64,000 bases of DNA from Planctomycetota bacterium. Lineage in GTDB: Bacteria; Planctomycetota; J058; JAJDCP01. Under the pieces are notes generated by a model. That model saw only the letters and a list, made by a program, of their open reading frames with translations, did no database searches and had not been told where the DNA came from. A program made the translations under genes and the position numbers. The stretch covers positions 1 to 64,000 of the forward strand of contig JAJDCP010000125.1 of NCBI GenBank assembly GCA_029260765.1. Reading direction: 5' to 3'. This document shows, piece by piece, positions 8,445-17,487 of the stretch. How positions within the stretch are numbered: the stretch's first letter is position 1; every line of letters begins with the position of its first letter.

Positions 8445-11400
8445 TTAGTCCACCTCTACGTAAGTGCCCGCGATGTACTTGAGCATCGCCTCCGATTCCT
8501 TCCCCGGAGACGTTCCCGTGGTCGCGGGGGTCCAGACGCCGTCGCCGTCGAGGCCGCCATCTTCGGCCTTGCTGATCCGAACCAGCGTCTCCTTGGGGAC
8601 CGTGTTGACCCCGTGGTTGTCGACTGCGAAGCCGAACACGAACTTCATGCCGCCGGTGTCCTTGTGGAACAGGCTGTCGGTCTGGTGCATCGGCATCATC
8701 CAGCTGCGGGTGATGCTCTGGTGCGATCCGTATCGGTAGCTGGACTGGTAGCCTGTGTCTGATGACAGGGCGAGGCCGTCAGCGCGCTCTTCGTGGGCAC
8801 GGACCGTGCGCTCAGTGGCGATCCAGCCCGTGTGCTTCATGATCGTCATGCCGTAGGGTAGCGAGGGGTTGAACTTCACCCGCACACGGCAGCGGAAGGC
8901 CTTCGCCCGAGTATAGTCCTGCTCCCAGCCGACGAAGGGGCGGTCGAGGGGATTGGCGTCGACGTGTACGTAGTCTCCTTCGTGGAAGCCCAGGTCCTTG
9001 CCGGCCTGGGGGTTCATCTGGATCTGTCGGTCGCTGACGCCGGGCGAGCGCTTGTCGCGTCGGCGCACGTCGCTGAAGCTGGTGCTCCAGACCCAGTTCC
9101 AGTCGGTGACCGACCACGAGGAGTGGACACTGTGGCGGCTCTTCGGGGTCGAGCAGAAGAAGCGGAAGCCTTGTGCCCAGAGTGGGTTCGAGGTCTTCTT
9201 GACCTCATCCCAGGGCAGCTTGAGGTTGCGTATCGTGCGCAGGTCAGGATCCATCGCGGTGGCCGGGATCCCGAAGTCGTCAGGGCGGACGTAGATGCTG
9301 CTGGAGACGATCACATTCGGCAGGTAGGGCGTCGCCTCCGGGCCTTCCCGGTGGACCATCAGGTTTTCACCGTAGGAGATGACCTCGGGCAGGTCGCAAT
9401 AGGCCGACAGACGCCCGTGGTCGGTGTAGAAGGGGATGCTGTCCTCAATCTGCTCAAAGAACGGCACGCGCGGATACGTGCGGAACAGCATCAGCGCCGA
9501 CCCCGGCTGGCCGCCGTAGTCACCGGCCAGCAGCTTGTCGACCAGGTAGGGGCCGTCGTCACCTCGGGTCGTCGTGCAATTGTCGAGCACGCGTTGGATG
9601 TAGACTTTGGAGTTCTTCTCGGTGACGAACTTCCAGTAGTCGGCGAAGCGCTGGTCGTCCGTGAGCTTGGTCAGCGCCCGGCCGACACCCGCGAAGATCT
9701 CCGCGTCATCCCGTGAGTCGTGCACCGGCTTGATGCCCGTGCCACCCCACATCTGCAGGAATGGATTGGAGCAGGAACCACCGATCTCGAGGTCCTCGAA
9801 CTCCACCCAGGAGTTGGCGGGCAGCACGACGTCCGCATACTCTGCCGAGCCCGTCCATTCCACCTGCTGATCGACGATCATGTCGATCTTGGGGAAGATA
9901 TTGACGATCAGGTTGTAGATCCACTTGGACTGGTTGATCAGGTTGGCATTGTTGTACCACATCATCTTTGTAGGCGTGGGCATGTGGGACTTGCCGGTGA
10001 AGCACTTGCGGCCCTTGGGGGTGTCGACGACCAGGGGCTTGTCTCCGTTGCCCCAGAAAGCGACATCTTCGCCGTAGGTAAAGTTGTGCAGGTGCTCATG
10101 GGTCATGCGGATGTCTGGGTCCAGAATCGGGGCGAAGGGATCCTCGTGGGTGTAACTCCCAACACCGGGGCCCGTCCAAGGCGAGGCCTGGAACAGGGCG
10201 CCCTTGTAATTCCCCGCCCAGGTAAAGACACCCGCGCCGTGCTTGCCGAAGTTGCCCGTGAGCATCAGGGGCAAATGACAGGCGCGGTTGTGCAGGGTGG
10301 CGTGGAAGTAGTGGTTGGTCCCCTCGCCGTGGTGGAGGGCGACCGGGTGGCCGGCCTTTGTGGTCTCCCAGATGTCCCGGGCCAGGCGCGCGACCAGCTC
10401 CGGCTCGGCGCCGCTGATTTCCTGGACCACGGGCAGGGTGTAGTCGGCGAGGTGGCGCGTGTACATCTCGTAGGCCGGCATCACCTCGATCTCCTGGCCG
10501 TCGAGCAGCGTGACCGTGTAGGCTCCGGTCAGGGCGGCGTTCAGGTTGGCGTGCACGCCGACGTTCTCGCGGCTGACGGCAACGACCTTGCCCGCCTCGG
10601 CATCCCAGATGGTGAAGTCGCCGATACGCTCGCGCTGCTCGGCAGTCAAGCCCTGGATCTTGACAGACGGCCCGTCGCGGAGGTCGGCGTTCTTGTAGCC
10701 GGCGATCACCTCTTCGGGGCGCAGCCGCCGCAGAGTGTCGGTGCGGACCAGCAGCGGGAGGTCGGTGAAGCTCTTGACAAAGGTCTCGTCGATCCAATGG
10801 TTGTCCATCAGAATCTTGGAGACGCCGAGCAGGATGGAGGTGTCCGAGAGGCCGGGCCGGCACGCGATCCAGTAGTCGGATTTGGCGGCGGGGGCGCTGT
10901 AGTCTGGAGCGATGACGACGATCTTGCCGCCGCGCTCCATGATCTCGGTGAGCCAGTGCGACTCGGGCATCTTGTTTTCGATCAGGTTCTTGCCGATCTG
11001 GATGGACAGCTTGGTGAAGCGGTGGTCGGCCATGTCGATGTCCGACGTCTGCAGGCCGTGCACGAAGGGCTGGCCGGGAGCCTGGTCGCCGCGCCAGGTG
11101 TACTCGGTCCACTCACGGGCGCCCTGGGCTTCATCGTGCGAAGCACCGCGGGCATGATGGTCGATCAACCCTGTCATGTTCGCGAAGCGGAACAGGCCGA
11201 ACTTGCCGACGAGTCCGTGGATGGGAAGCGACGAGCCGATCTTCATCGTGCGTGTGCCGGCTCCGTGCCAATGTTCGAACATCAGCGGGTCGTAGCCATC
11301 GGCGAGCAGCCGGCGTTTGCCCTCGTCGTCGCTGTAGGTGCGGGCGACGGCCAGCAGTCCGCGCGCGGCGTAGTCCCAGGCCTCATCCCAGGTGACCCGC

Positions 11401-11966
11401 ACGAAGGTGTCGTTGCCGCGGTTGTCGAACTTGTAACGGCTACGCAGCGCCGGCGTGTCCGAGAGTGACGGAAAGCCCGCGTCCGCCCAGGCCTTCCAGC
11501 CCGCCCGCACCACCGGTCCACGCAGGCGGTAGGGTCCGTAGACGCGGCGTTGGAAGGTGAAGCCCTTCAGGCAACCGCGGGGGTTCCACGTCTGAGTCGC
11601 CCGGTTGCCGTACATGTCGCCGATACGGGCATGGTCGTAGTTCTGTTCGCTGCGGATCATGACGCCGTTGCGTTCGAACGCCCGCATGCGGCACATGTGG
11701 GTGTCGTTGGGCGCGCAGATCCAGGTGAAGGTCCGGTCGAACTTGTACTGGTCGCGGTAGACCTTCTCCCAGTCTCTTGCTGGGTAGTGCTTCAGGGGGT
11801 TGTCGATGCCGGGAATGATGCCCTGGGCGTACAGCAGCTTGCTCGGATCGAGCGCTGCCGCCAGGGTTCCCGCCGTGAACAACTTGAGGAAATTGCGCCT
11901 CGAGAAGCTCCCGCGCTGCGGGCCTGAGACTTCCCCTTGACCGTCCGAACGTCTGCCTTCTGCCAT
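8445..11966 (-). CDS. nxrA: Tat-exported molybdopterin catalytic subunit, NxrA-like
   Basis: 1173 residues, about the length of periplasmic-facing NxrA. The Tat motif S-R-R-N-F-L-K lies at 22-28. The N-terminal cluster motif is C84-x3-D88-x3-C92 with C132, an Asp replacing one ligand as in type II enzymes. D269 (in L-I-D-H-H-A-R-G) is the candidate molybdenum ligand. Large molybdopterin-binding domains follow and a C-terminal molydopterin dinucleotide-binding domain covers roughly 930-1110. Sequence blocks such as T-F-T-W-I-C-A-P-N-D-T-H-M-C and G-K-N-L-I-E-N-K-M-P are what I know from NxrA. The likely reaction is nitrite to nitrate (or reverse) in the periplasm. The ATG at 11966 is preceded by GAGAGG about 11 nt upstream. 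Substrate cannot be fixed by inspection. Confidence 0.88.
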   Translation of the reverse strand: MAEGRRSDGQGEVSGPQRGSFSRRNFLKLFTAGTLAAALDPSKLLYAQGIIPGIDNPLKHYPARDWEKVYRDQYKFDRTFTWICAPNDTHMCRMRAFERNGVMIRSEQNYDHARIGDMYGNRATQTWNPRGCLKGFTFQRRVYGPYRLRGPVVRAGWKAWADAGFPSLSDTPALRSRYKFDNRGNDTFVRVTWDEAWDYAARGLLAVARTYSDDEGKRRLLADGYDPLMFEHWHGAGTRTMKIGSSLPIHGLVGKFGLFRFANMTGLIDHHARGASHDEAQGAREWTEYTWRGDQAPGQPFVHGLQTSDIDMADHRFTKLSIQIGKNLIENKMPESHWLTEIMERGGKIVVIAPDYSAPAAKSDYWIACRPGLSDTSILLGVSKILMDNHWIDETFVKSFTDLPLLVRTDTLRRLRPEEVIAGYKNADLRDGPSVKIQGLTAEQRERIGDFTIWDAEAGKVVAVSRENVGVHANLNAALTGAYTVTLLDGQEIEVMPAYEMYTRHLADYTLPVVQEISGAEPELVARLARDIWETTKAGHPVALHHGEGTNHYFHATLHNRACHLPLMLTGNFGKHGAGVFTWAGNYKGALFQASPWTGPGVGSYTHEDPFAPILDPDIRMTHEHLHNFTYGEDVAFWGNGDKPLVVDTPKGRKCFTGKSHMPTPTKMMWYNNANLINQSKWIYNLIVNIFPKIDMIVDQQVEWTGSAEYADVVLPANSWVEFEDLEIGGSCSNPFLQMWGGTGIKPVHDSRDDAEIFAGVGRALTKLTDDQRFADYWKFVTEKNSKVYIQRVLDNCTTTRGDDGPYLVDKLLAGDYGGQPGSALMLFRTYPRVPFFEQIEDSIPFYTDHGRLSAYCDLPEVISYGENLMVHREGPEATPYLPNVIVSSSIYVRPDDFGIPATAMDPDLRTIRNLKLPWDEVKKTSNPLWAQGFRFFCSTPKSRHSVHSSWSVTDWNWVWSTSFSDVRRRDKRSPGVSDRQIQMNPQAGKDLGFHEGDYVHVDANPLDRPFVGWEQDYTRAKAFRCRVRVKFNPSLPYGMTIMKHTGWIATERTVRAHEERADGLALSSDTGYQSSYRYGSHQSITRSWMMPMHQTDSLFHKDTGGMKFVFGFAVDNHGVNTVPKETLVRISKAEDGGLDGDGVWTPATTGTSPGKESEAMLKYIAGTYVEVD

Positions 11967-12090
11967 GGCGGTGCGACCTCTCTGGTTGCTGGAATCGCAT
12001 CAGTCCTCCTGGGCCAGCTGCCGGGCAAACAAGTTGTCCGCTCGCCAGCAAGATCGTCCAAGAGTTCGATGTCTGAAGAGACCACAGCAC

Positions 12091-12108
12091 ACTTACAGGC
12101 GACTTACA
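12091..12108 (-). promoter_or_regulatory. Candidate SARP operator upstream of the nxr-like operon
   Basis: On the minus strand the sequence is TGTAAGT-CGCC-TGTAAGT, two identical heptamers with an 11-bp period. A weaker third TGT heptamer follows in the same register. The site is about 125 nt upstream of the alpha start. SARP-family activators are known to bind heptameric direct repeats spaced 11 bp, and the adjacent gene encodes a SARP-type regulator. The regulator-site pairing is inferred. No convincing -10 element was identified. Confidence 0.55.
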
Positions 12109-12163
12109 CGCCGCCTGGCAAGGGTCTGCTGAGTGGGGGGTTGGAAACAGGGAGTGGCGGCAG

Positions 12164-13936
12164 CTACCGCATTGGGCTGGGCATTGCAGGTAGGGCGTGG
12201 GGACCTAAGTTTTTCTCCAGAATCTGCAGGAAGAAACCCCATTGCTCTTCGGCCTCTCCACAGCGGCCCAGGGCGCGGAGAGTCGTGACCAGCCGCCGGT
12301 TGAGGTCTTCCCTTTGCGGGTCCAGCTGCAAGGCGCGCTGCAGAGTACGCACGGCCAGCTCCAGCTCACCGCGACCGCAACGCAAATCGGCGAGGTCTTT
12401 CAACGCGGTCAGGCAAGAGCGGTGGAGCTCGCGCCGTTCGAGCAGGCACCAGTCGGCGTAGGGGTCGTCGGCGAACAGCTCGCCACGGTAGAGGTCGACC
12501 GCCTGCTCGAGTGCGACGATCCGCTGCGCAGCGGGCAACGCCGTGTCGTGGGCGGTGCGCAAAAACCCTCGGAAGTCGTACAGATCGACCCGATGCGGGG
12601 TCTGTGTGTTGAAGGAGTAGAGGCTGCCCTGGTTGCAGATGTGGCGCCAGCGGCCCTTGCCCATTTCGGGCTCGATCACGCTTCGCAAGGCGTGGACTAC
12701 TCCATACAGCCGGTTCCTGCCAGCGCTCGGCTTCACACCCGGCCAGAGGAACTCGATCAGGACATCCCGATCGAGAGCGGAGCCGGAGTGCAGCACCAAC
12801 AACTTCAGCAGAGGCAGCGCCTGGCGTCGCGGAAACGCAGACGCAGGAAGGCGACGACCAGCGAAGCTGATCTCGAAGTCTCCGAAACAGCGGAGCTGCA
12901 GCGCGGGCGCGGACTCTAGCAGCGCGGGGCCGCGGGAGTTGGGGGGCGCGGGCACGCGATGATCCTGCAACACCGCGGCCAGCTCGTCGGCCATCATCCG
13001 CAGAGGGATGAGTTTGCGTGTCATCGGTCGGGGCACGTTCTCGGGATAATCGAGCAGGAGGGCTCCCAGCAACTCGCCACCCGCCATCAGCGGCAGGCAA
13101 GAGCTGCCCGCCGCCAGCCGTGGCGGACGCGTGCAGCTCTCCGGCCAGTTTTCCTGGCTGCGGTCCAACAGAGCGGTGCGTCCCTGCTTCAGCCAGGTGC
13201 AGGTGAGCACGCATTCACAGGTCGGGGCTCCGCGTCGGCGAAAGACTGTATCCTGTTTGCTGGAGAGCTCGAAGATGCCCGAATTGTCGGGGCTTTTGAG
13301 TGCCAGTGTGCTCAGCGAGGTGCCGGCGACCCGTTGGATCTGTTGCAACGTGCGCCGCAGGCGGTGATCCAACCGACCATCGCCCGTGATCGAGTGGCAG
13401 ACGGCCTCGCGCAGAGATCCAAACTGTGCAGCCAGCGTTGTGCTGATCGAGCCGGTCACGAGCTGGAGCAAGCGCATGGCTCTCAGCAGCGGCGCATGGG
13501 AGTCGTGCCAGGTCAGGTGCAGAGAGCCCAGGATTCTCCCTTGGCTGATCAGGGGAGCGCAGGCATAGGCTTGCACGCCACAGTCCTTGACCGCCTGCCG
13601 CACGTACCGGGTGTCCCCCTGCAGCTGGCAGGTCGTGAGTCCCTTCCGATCTCGTGTCACAATCCCGGGAAAGCCGACTCCGGGCGCGAAACGCAGCGTC
13701 GAGAGCAGCTGGGGACGGTCGCGCCCCTGGCAGTCCCACAGCAGCAAGTCTCCGCTGCTGGGCTCCACCAGGAAGATCTCCCAGGCATCGGCTCGCAGCG
13801 CCTGCACGAGGCAGTCCAGTGCGCGGACGAGCCCCTCCTCGGGTCGCCCTGAGGCGAGCGCCCAGGCGATGGAGCCGAGCAGCGGCAGATCTTCGGCTGC
13901 CGGTTCGACACTTGGTTGGTCCAGGGCATCTGGCAT
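12164..13936 (-). CDS. GAF-GAF-SARP/BTAD transcriptional activator
   Basis: 590 residues from ATG 13936; a TTG at 13966 would add ten residues but sits directly on a GGAGG. Residues about 15-185 and 190-330 look like two GAF domains. The second contains a Cys-rich run (C-E-C-V-L-T-C) in a loop. Residues about 345-430 resemble an OmpR-like winged helix (L-R-C-F-G-D-F-E-I-S opening, W-P-G-V-K mid-domain) and about 440-580 is a TPR-like bacterial transcriptional activator domain (Y-R-G-E-L-F-A-D-D-P-Y-A-D-W). It is co-oriented with and immediately upstream of the nxr-like operon. Control of that operon is likely. The signal is unknown. Confidence 0.85.
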   Translation of the reverse strand: MPDALDQPSVEPAAEDLPLLGSIAWALASGRPEEGLVRALDCLVQALRADAWEIFLVEPSSGDLLLWDCQGRDRPQLLSTLRFAPGVGFPGIVTRDRKGLTTCQLQGDTRYVRQAVKDCGVQAYACAPLISQGRILGSLHLTWHDSHAPLLRAMRLLQLVTGSISTTLAAQFGSLREAVCHSITGDGRLDHRLRRTLQQIQRVAGTSLSTLALKSPDNSGIFELSSKQDTVFRRRGAPTCECVLTCTWLKQGRTALLDRSQENWPESCTRPPRLAAGSSCLPLMAGGELLGALLLDYPENVPRPMTRKLIPLRMMADELAAVLQDHRVPAPPNSRGPALLESAPALQLRCFGDFEISFAGRRLPASAFPRRQALPLLKLLVLHSGSALDRDVLIEFLWPGVKPSAGRNRLYGVVHALRSVIEPEMGKGRWRHICNQGSLYSFNTQTPHRVDLYDFRGFLRTAHDTALPAAQRIVALEQAVDLYRGELFADDPYADWCLLERRELHRSCLTALKDLADLRCGRGELELAVRTLQRALQLDPQREDLNRRLVTTLRALGRCGEAEEQWGFFLQILEKNLGPHALPAMPSPMR

Positions 13937-14073
13937 GATGTTCCGATGCGAGTACGGGGCTGCCAACCTCCAAGGCTTCAGTGTTTAAGGTATCACAACC
14001 GTCGTGGACCGGAAACTGGAGTCTGCTGGATTGCGGCCAGGGAGGGCCAAGAATGCGGGGACAGGGCCGTTGA

Positions 14074-14093
14074 CCCAAGCCTTCATGCTTGGG
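14074..14093. repeat. Perfect hairpin downstream of the 144-residue gene
   Basis: The inverted repeat CCCAAGC, 6-nt loop, GCTTGGG lies about 120 nt past the stop of the gene at 14210. There is no T-run on either strand, so an intrinsic terminator is doubtful. It could be a REP-type hairpin. Confidence 0.4.
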
Positions 14094-14209
14094 CGCTACG
14101 TACACGCTTGTTCGGGGAGCCGCGTCGCCGCGCTCCTGCTCCATGCTCACGGTCTGCCCGGCCGGCAGCAGCGATGCCACGGGCAGCGACGATTGTCGCG
14201 CCCGGGCGC

Positions 14210-14644
14210 TCAGCCGTAGTGTTTCTTGTAGTTCTCGAAGGTGGAGGCTCGTTGAGCGATCGCACGGAACAACCTCGTCACCTTCCCCGCCGCTCCCCCA
14301 CGCCAGAGCTTGTGCTTGATCTTGTCCCCGACATTGCTGAGGAAAGGACCGACGTTCTTGGCGATCACTTGTCGCAGCTTGTTTGACTTCACAAGCGCCA
14401 GTTGCCTGCGGAAGGCCGCCGTGTCCCTCTTGAAGGCCTGCTTTCGGGTAGCGATCTCACCCTGCTTGTCAGCCGAGAAGGAAGCTTCAGGGTTCAAGCG
14501 GCCTGCTTTGCCGGTCAGTTGCTTCAATCTGCGGTAGTGATCAGCCAGACCTTTGGCATAGAACTCAAGGATCTTCAGCGCGAGCTGGTCGGCTTTCCAA
14601 GCCGGAAGCAGGCGTTGGTCCTGGGCATTCTTGGTATCTGTCAT
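14210..14644 (-). CDS. Hypothetical small basic helical protein
   Basis: 144 residues from ATG 14644, chosen because GAGG lies 6 nt upstream; a longer reading starts without a ribosome-binding site. The protein is rich in Lys, Arg, Ala and Gln, with no signal peptide, TM segment or Cys cluster. It seems to be a helical bundle (A-L-K-I-L-E-F-Y-A-K-G-L-A-D-H-Y near the start, F-E-N-Y-K-K-H-Y at the end). I do not recognise the family. It stands alone between a regulator and a decayed surface-protein gene. Confidence 0.55.
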   Translation of the reverse strand: MTDTKNAQDQRLLPAWKADQLALKILEFYAKGLADHYRRLKQLTGKAGRLNPEASFSADKQGEIATRKQAFKRDTAAFRRQLALVKSNKLRQVIAKNVGPFLSNVGDKIKHKLWRGGAAGKVTRLFRAIAQRASTFENYKKHYG

Positions 14645-14789
14645 CGTCGCCTCGGCGCACGTGGATTCTGTGATGATAGCGGGCGGAGGTCCACTAGATG
14701 ACTCTCGACAGATTTCGGCTGCCGTTTGACGCGAGAAGGGCACGAACCTTGCTTGCGGCGTCGCAGCTCCCCCGGTTGCGGGCTATGCG

Positions 14790-15906
14790 TCATTCCAGGC
14801 CGGTGTAGCTGATCGTCCGGCCATCGACCTGCAGGCTGCCGTCGTGGGCGTTGCTGAACGTGAAGCTCTGGGTCGTCGCGCTGCCCCCTGTGATCGACAG
14901 GGAATCCCCATCGGGGCTCGTCGTCTGATCCCCACCGTCGAACACGACGTCGTGGCTGAATGCCGTCGTGAATTCCAGGGGCAGGCTGTCGTCCCCGGCT
15001 TGGCCAGCGACCATGATCTGTGGCCCGGTGACGGCGCTCAGAGGGATGCCCACGGTGCTGGTGCCGTCGCCTGTCGCGCCAGCGATGCTGGTCGTGAGGA
15101 TGTTGCCGTTGTCGTCGCTGATCAGGACTTGACCGGCGGCGACGGCGATCGTCCAGCTGTCGTCGGTGTCCGCGCCGTCGAGGACGAGGTTGCCACTGCC
15201 GTCGAGGCTTACCTCCGAGCTGGGGGGTCACGGGCACTGTCAATGTGACGTCGTTGCCATCCCCCCCCTGGTAGCTGACAACAGCACTGAAGTTGTTGAC
15301 GCTGACCGCGGCCCCTTCTGCCAGGCCGCTGAAGGTACCCGCGACAGCCTCCGTGCCATCGTTGGCGATGATGGTCAGGACCTCTCCGCCGCTGGGTGCG
15401 ACCGCTCCCCCGTCGAGGACGAGGTTGCCGCCCAGGGTGACAGTGCCGGTCACGTTGAGCTGGTCGTAGTCGGTGCCTGCGATCAGGTAGGGGCTGTTGA
15501 GCTCGATGTTCAGGGTCGAGCCCGCCAACAGACTCACGTCGCCCGTGTTCAGAATGCCGGGACTGAGCCCGGGTGCCAGGCCCGTGCCGCTGTTGAGGGT
15601 CAAGCTGCCGTCGACCACCCCGATTCCCTTCGCGGTGGCTCCCGACGCTGCTGCGAGCACGAAATTGCCCGTGAAGACGTCGCTTGCCGAGTCTCCAAAG
15701 ACGACATCGGCAGTGAGCACGACGGCGCCTGATTGGCCAGCCACGAAGTCGAGGTCCTGATCTCCCCGGCCCACGGTAGGCGCCGTTGGGGCGTCGAGAA
15801 GCCACTGTGGCAGGTTCAGGCGCAGATCGTGACCCACAATATCCGCGCACGCCATGTGCAGGCACAATGAGGCAAGAACAACCGCTTGTAGAGCTTTCCA
15901 GGGCAT
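14790..15906 (-). pseudogene. Secreted surface/autotransporter-like protein, frameshifted
   Basis: The N-terminal part (15906 to about 15225) has a signal peptide and strands typical of autotransporter-like or dockerin-type planctomycete surface proteins (L-N-I-E-L-N, Y-D-Q-L-N-V-T-G-T-V-T-L-G-G). At the C6 run at 15222-15227 (G6 on the plus strand) the frame breaks. Reading on in the next frame restores sensible protein (S-S-E-V-S-L-D-G-S-G-N-L-V-L-D-G) to a stop at 14790. It ends at T-I-S-Y-T-G-L-E, where related modules usually continue, so the C-terminus also looks lost. A homopolymer sequencing error could explain the frameshift but not the early end. Confidence 0.6.
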
Positions 15907-16532
15907 GACGGGTCCTCTCCGGGTCAGTACAAGACAGGCAGGCTGCCGAGGATACCGGATCGTGCCTGCAGATCAACACGCAGCAGATCCTCTCGCTGAT
16001 GGGACGTGTTGGAGAACTGGCACGCCTGCCGCGGCCCCAACATCTCGAGAGCGCGACGGGGGGGGGACCTGTGCTTCCTGCAAGCAGATGAAGCTGCGCG
16101 GCCATCCTTCCGCGCTGGAAGGTGCAGGATCGCATCGGTTTCAACCGCGACCCGTTTCAAGCCCGGCCAGGGCCTGCAATTCGATGTCGACAACGGGCAC
16201 GACGAGCTGCCAAGCGCGCGCTTCTTGTTCGGCTCCTTGCAGACCTCTGAGGTGACCCCCAGCAAAGGGCTGAGCCGCAAGCTCAAGGGCCATCCCCGCG
16301 CCCTGAGCCTCTTGCAATAGCCTGGCGGCGTCCTAGCGCGCCAGAATCGAAGCCCGGCCACTCTCGAGTGCGCGTAACTACCCCTTGGAACACCAAACCG
16401 TCCAAGTCTCGGCTCCGCCGTGACCCGGTAGAGGTCTCCCGGCGACGGCGAGCAGCTGCGATCAAAAAAAAGATGCACGAATCCCTGGTTGTGCCGGCTA
16501 TTTACTTTGTAAACACAATTCAGGATACTGCT
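15907..16532. other. Long non-coding stretch with a decayed gene fragment
   Basis: There is no intact gene. The only coding-like part is the plus-strand fragment ending at 16320. The last 60 bases before 16533 are AT-rich and probably hold the promoter of the HEAT-protein gene, but I could not assign -35 and -10 boxes. Confidence 0.45.
16006..16320 (+). pseudogene. Possible C-terminal gene remnant
   Basis: From about 16130 to the TAG at 16318 the frame shows the strong third-position G/C bias of real genes here and reads like folded protein (R-F-K-P-G-Q-G-L-Q-F-D-V-D). Upstream, protein-like text moves to another frame (P-R-W-K-V-Q-D-R-I-G-F-N), suggesting a frameshifted relic. I do not recognise the family. 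Confidence 0.25.
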
Positions 16533-17465
16533 ATGACGCGCCGATTTGCTGGCTTCCTGGTGCTTCTCGCCTTGGCTTCGCTGGGCCTGCTGTTCAGTAG
16601 CGACCCGTTGACTGCCGGTCCCCCCCGGGCAGCTTCTCCGTCCAGAGATCTCCAGCACGAGGCCAGTCCCTCGCTGGACCTGGAATGTCCGCTCGCCTCG
16701 AACCCCACGGCGCCCACCGGCCCGCGGCACACAGCCAGGCCTCCGTCTGGTCTCGTCGAGACTGTCGCACAAGCGACGGGCTCCGGTCCACAACACATCA
16801 CGGCCGAAGAGGGCGCATCGCGGCTGGCCGATATTCTGGCCGCGGCGGACCGCAGCGCGGACGTGCTCGCACTGGGCCGCGCCGTGGCCCAGGACGAGAC
16901 CATGCTTGAGCTGTTGGTGGTGCAAGCCCGACGCATGCTTGCCGCAGGCGAAGGGCTGGTACGGACGCGTGGCGTGTTGATCCTCGCTGCCCTCGGGCAG
17001 ATCGATAGCCAGGACTGGTACCGTCACATTCTGGCGGAACCCGACGCCGAGGCGCGCGCACGGCTGGTCGCCTCACCGCCGTTCATCGCTGCCGACCCGG
17101 TGGCGACGCGCGGGAGCCTGCTCGAGCTGGCGCTCCACGATCCGGCTGCGGCGGTCCGCGAGGCGGCTGTTGTCAGCCTTCCGGCGGGCCTGACAGCGAC
17201 GGAAACCGACGTGCTGCTCGGGATACTGCGGAGCGATCGCGAGCCCATGGTCCGCCTGCGCGCGTTGGCCTACTTTCGCGGCGCCAGCGACAACGAAGCC
17301 GAGGCGTTGACGATCCTGCTCGAGACGACCCGCAACGCCGAACAGCCCGATGAGGTTCGCCGTGCCGCCGCCTACCACCTGCTCGAGCTCGAAGATGGGC
17401 TGGCAGCTGCCGGGGCGAGCAGTGAAGAGCTACATGCCCTGCTTTTGGCCTTCGACACAGAATAG
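16533..17465 (+). CDS. Secreted HEAT-repeat-like protein
   Basis: 310 residues from ATG 16533, with AGGA 7 nt upstream; an earlier in-frame start at 16368 gives non-protein-like sequence. The N-terminus is a signal peptide or anchor (R-R-F-A-G-F-L-V-L-L-A-L-A-S-L-G-L-L-F). A Pro/Ser-rich linker runs to about residue 85, followed by helical repeats with A-V-R-E-A-A-V-V-S-L and M-V-R-L-R-A-L-A-Y-F, typical of HEAT repeats. Probable periplasmic scaffold with no catalytic motif. It lies 22 bp before a lipoprotein gene and is probably co-transcribed with it. Confidence 0.7.
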   Translation: MTRRFAGFLVLLALASLGLLFSSDPLTAGPPRAASPSRDLQHEASPSLDLECPLASNPTAPTGPRHTARPPSGLVETVAQATGSGPQHITAEEGASRLADILAAADRSADVLALGRAVAQDETMLELLVVQARRMLAAGEGLVRTRGVLILAALGQIDSQDWYRHILAEPDAEARARLVASPPFIAADPVATRGSLLELALHDPAAAVREAAVVSLPAGLTATETDVLLGILRSDREPMVRLRALAYFRGASDNEAEALTILLETTRNAEQPDEVRRAAAYHLLELEDGLAAAGASSEELHALLLAFDTE

Positions 17466-17487
17466 TCACACCATGGGAGGAAAACCG

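Noticed and set aside
9720..11468. 582-codon open frame opposite the molybdopterin subunit
   Set aside because: A high-GC shadow of the real gene; no start signal or domain.
12028..12045. Sigma-54-like TGGACGATCTTGC upstream of the nxr-like operon
   Set aside because: The spacing between GG and GC is two bases short; the nearby SARP repeats are a better explanation for control.
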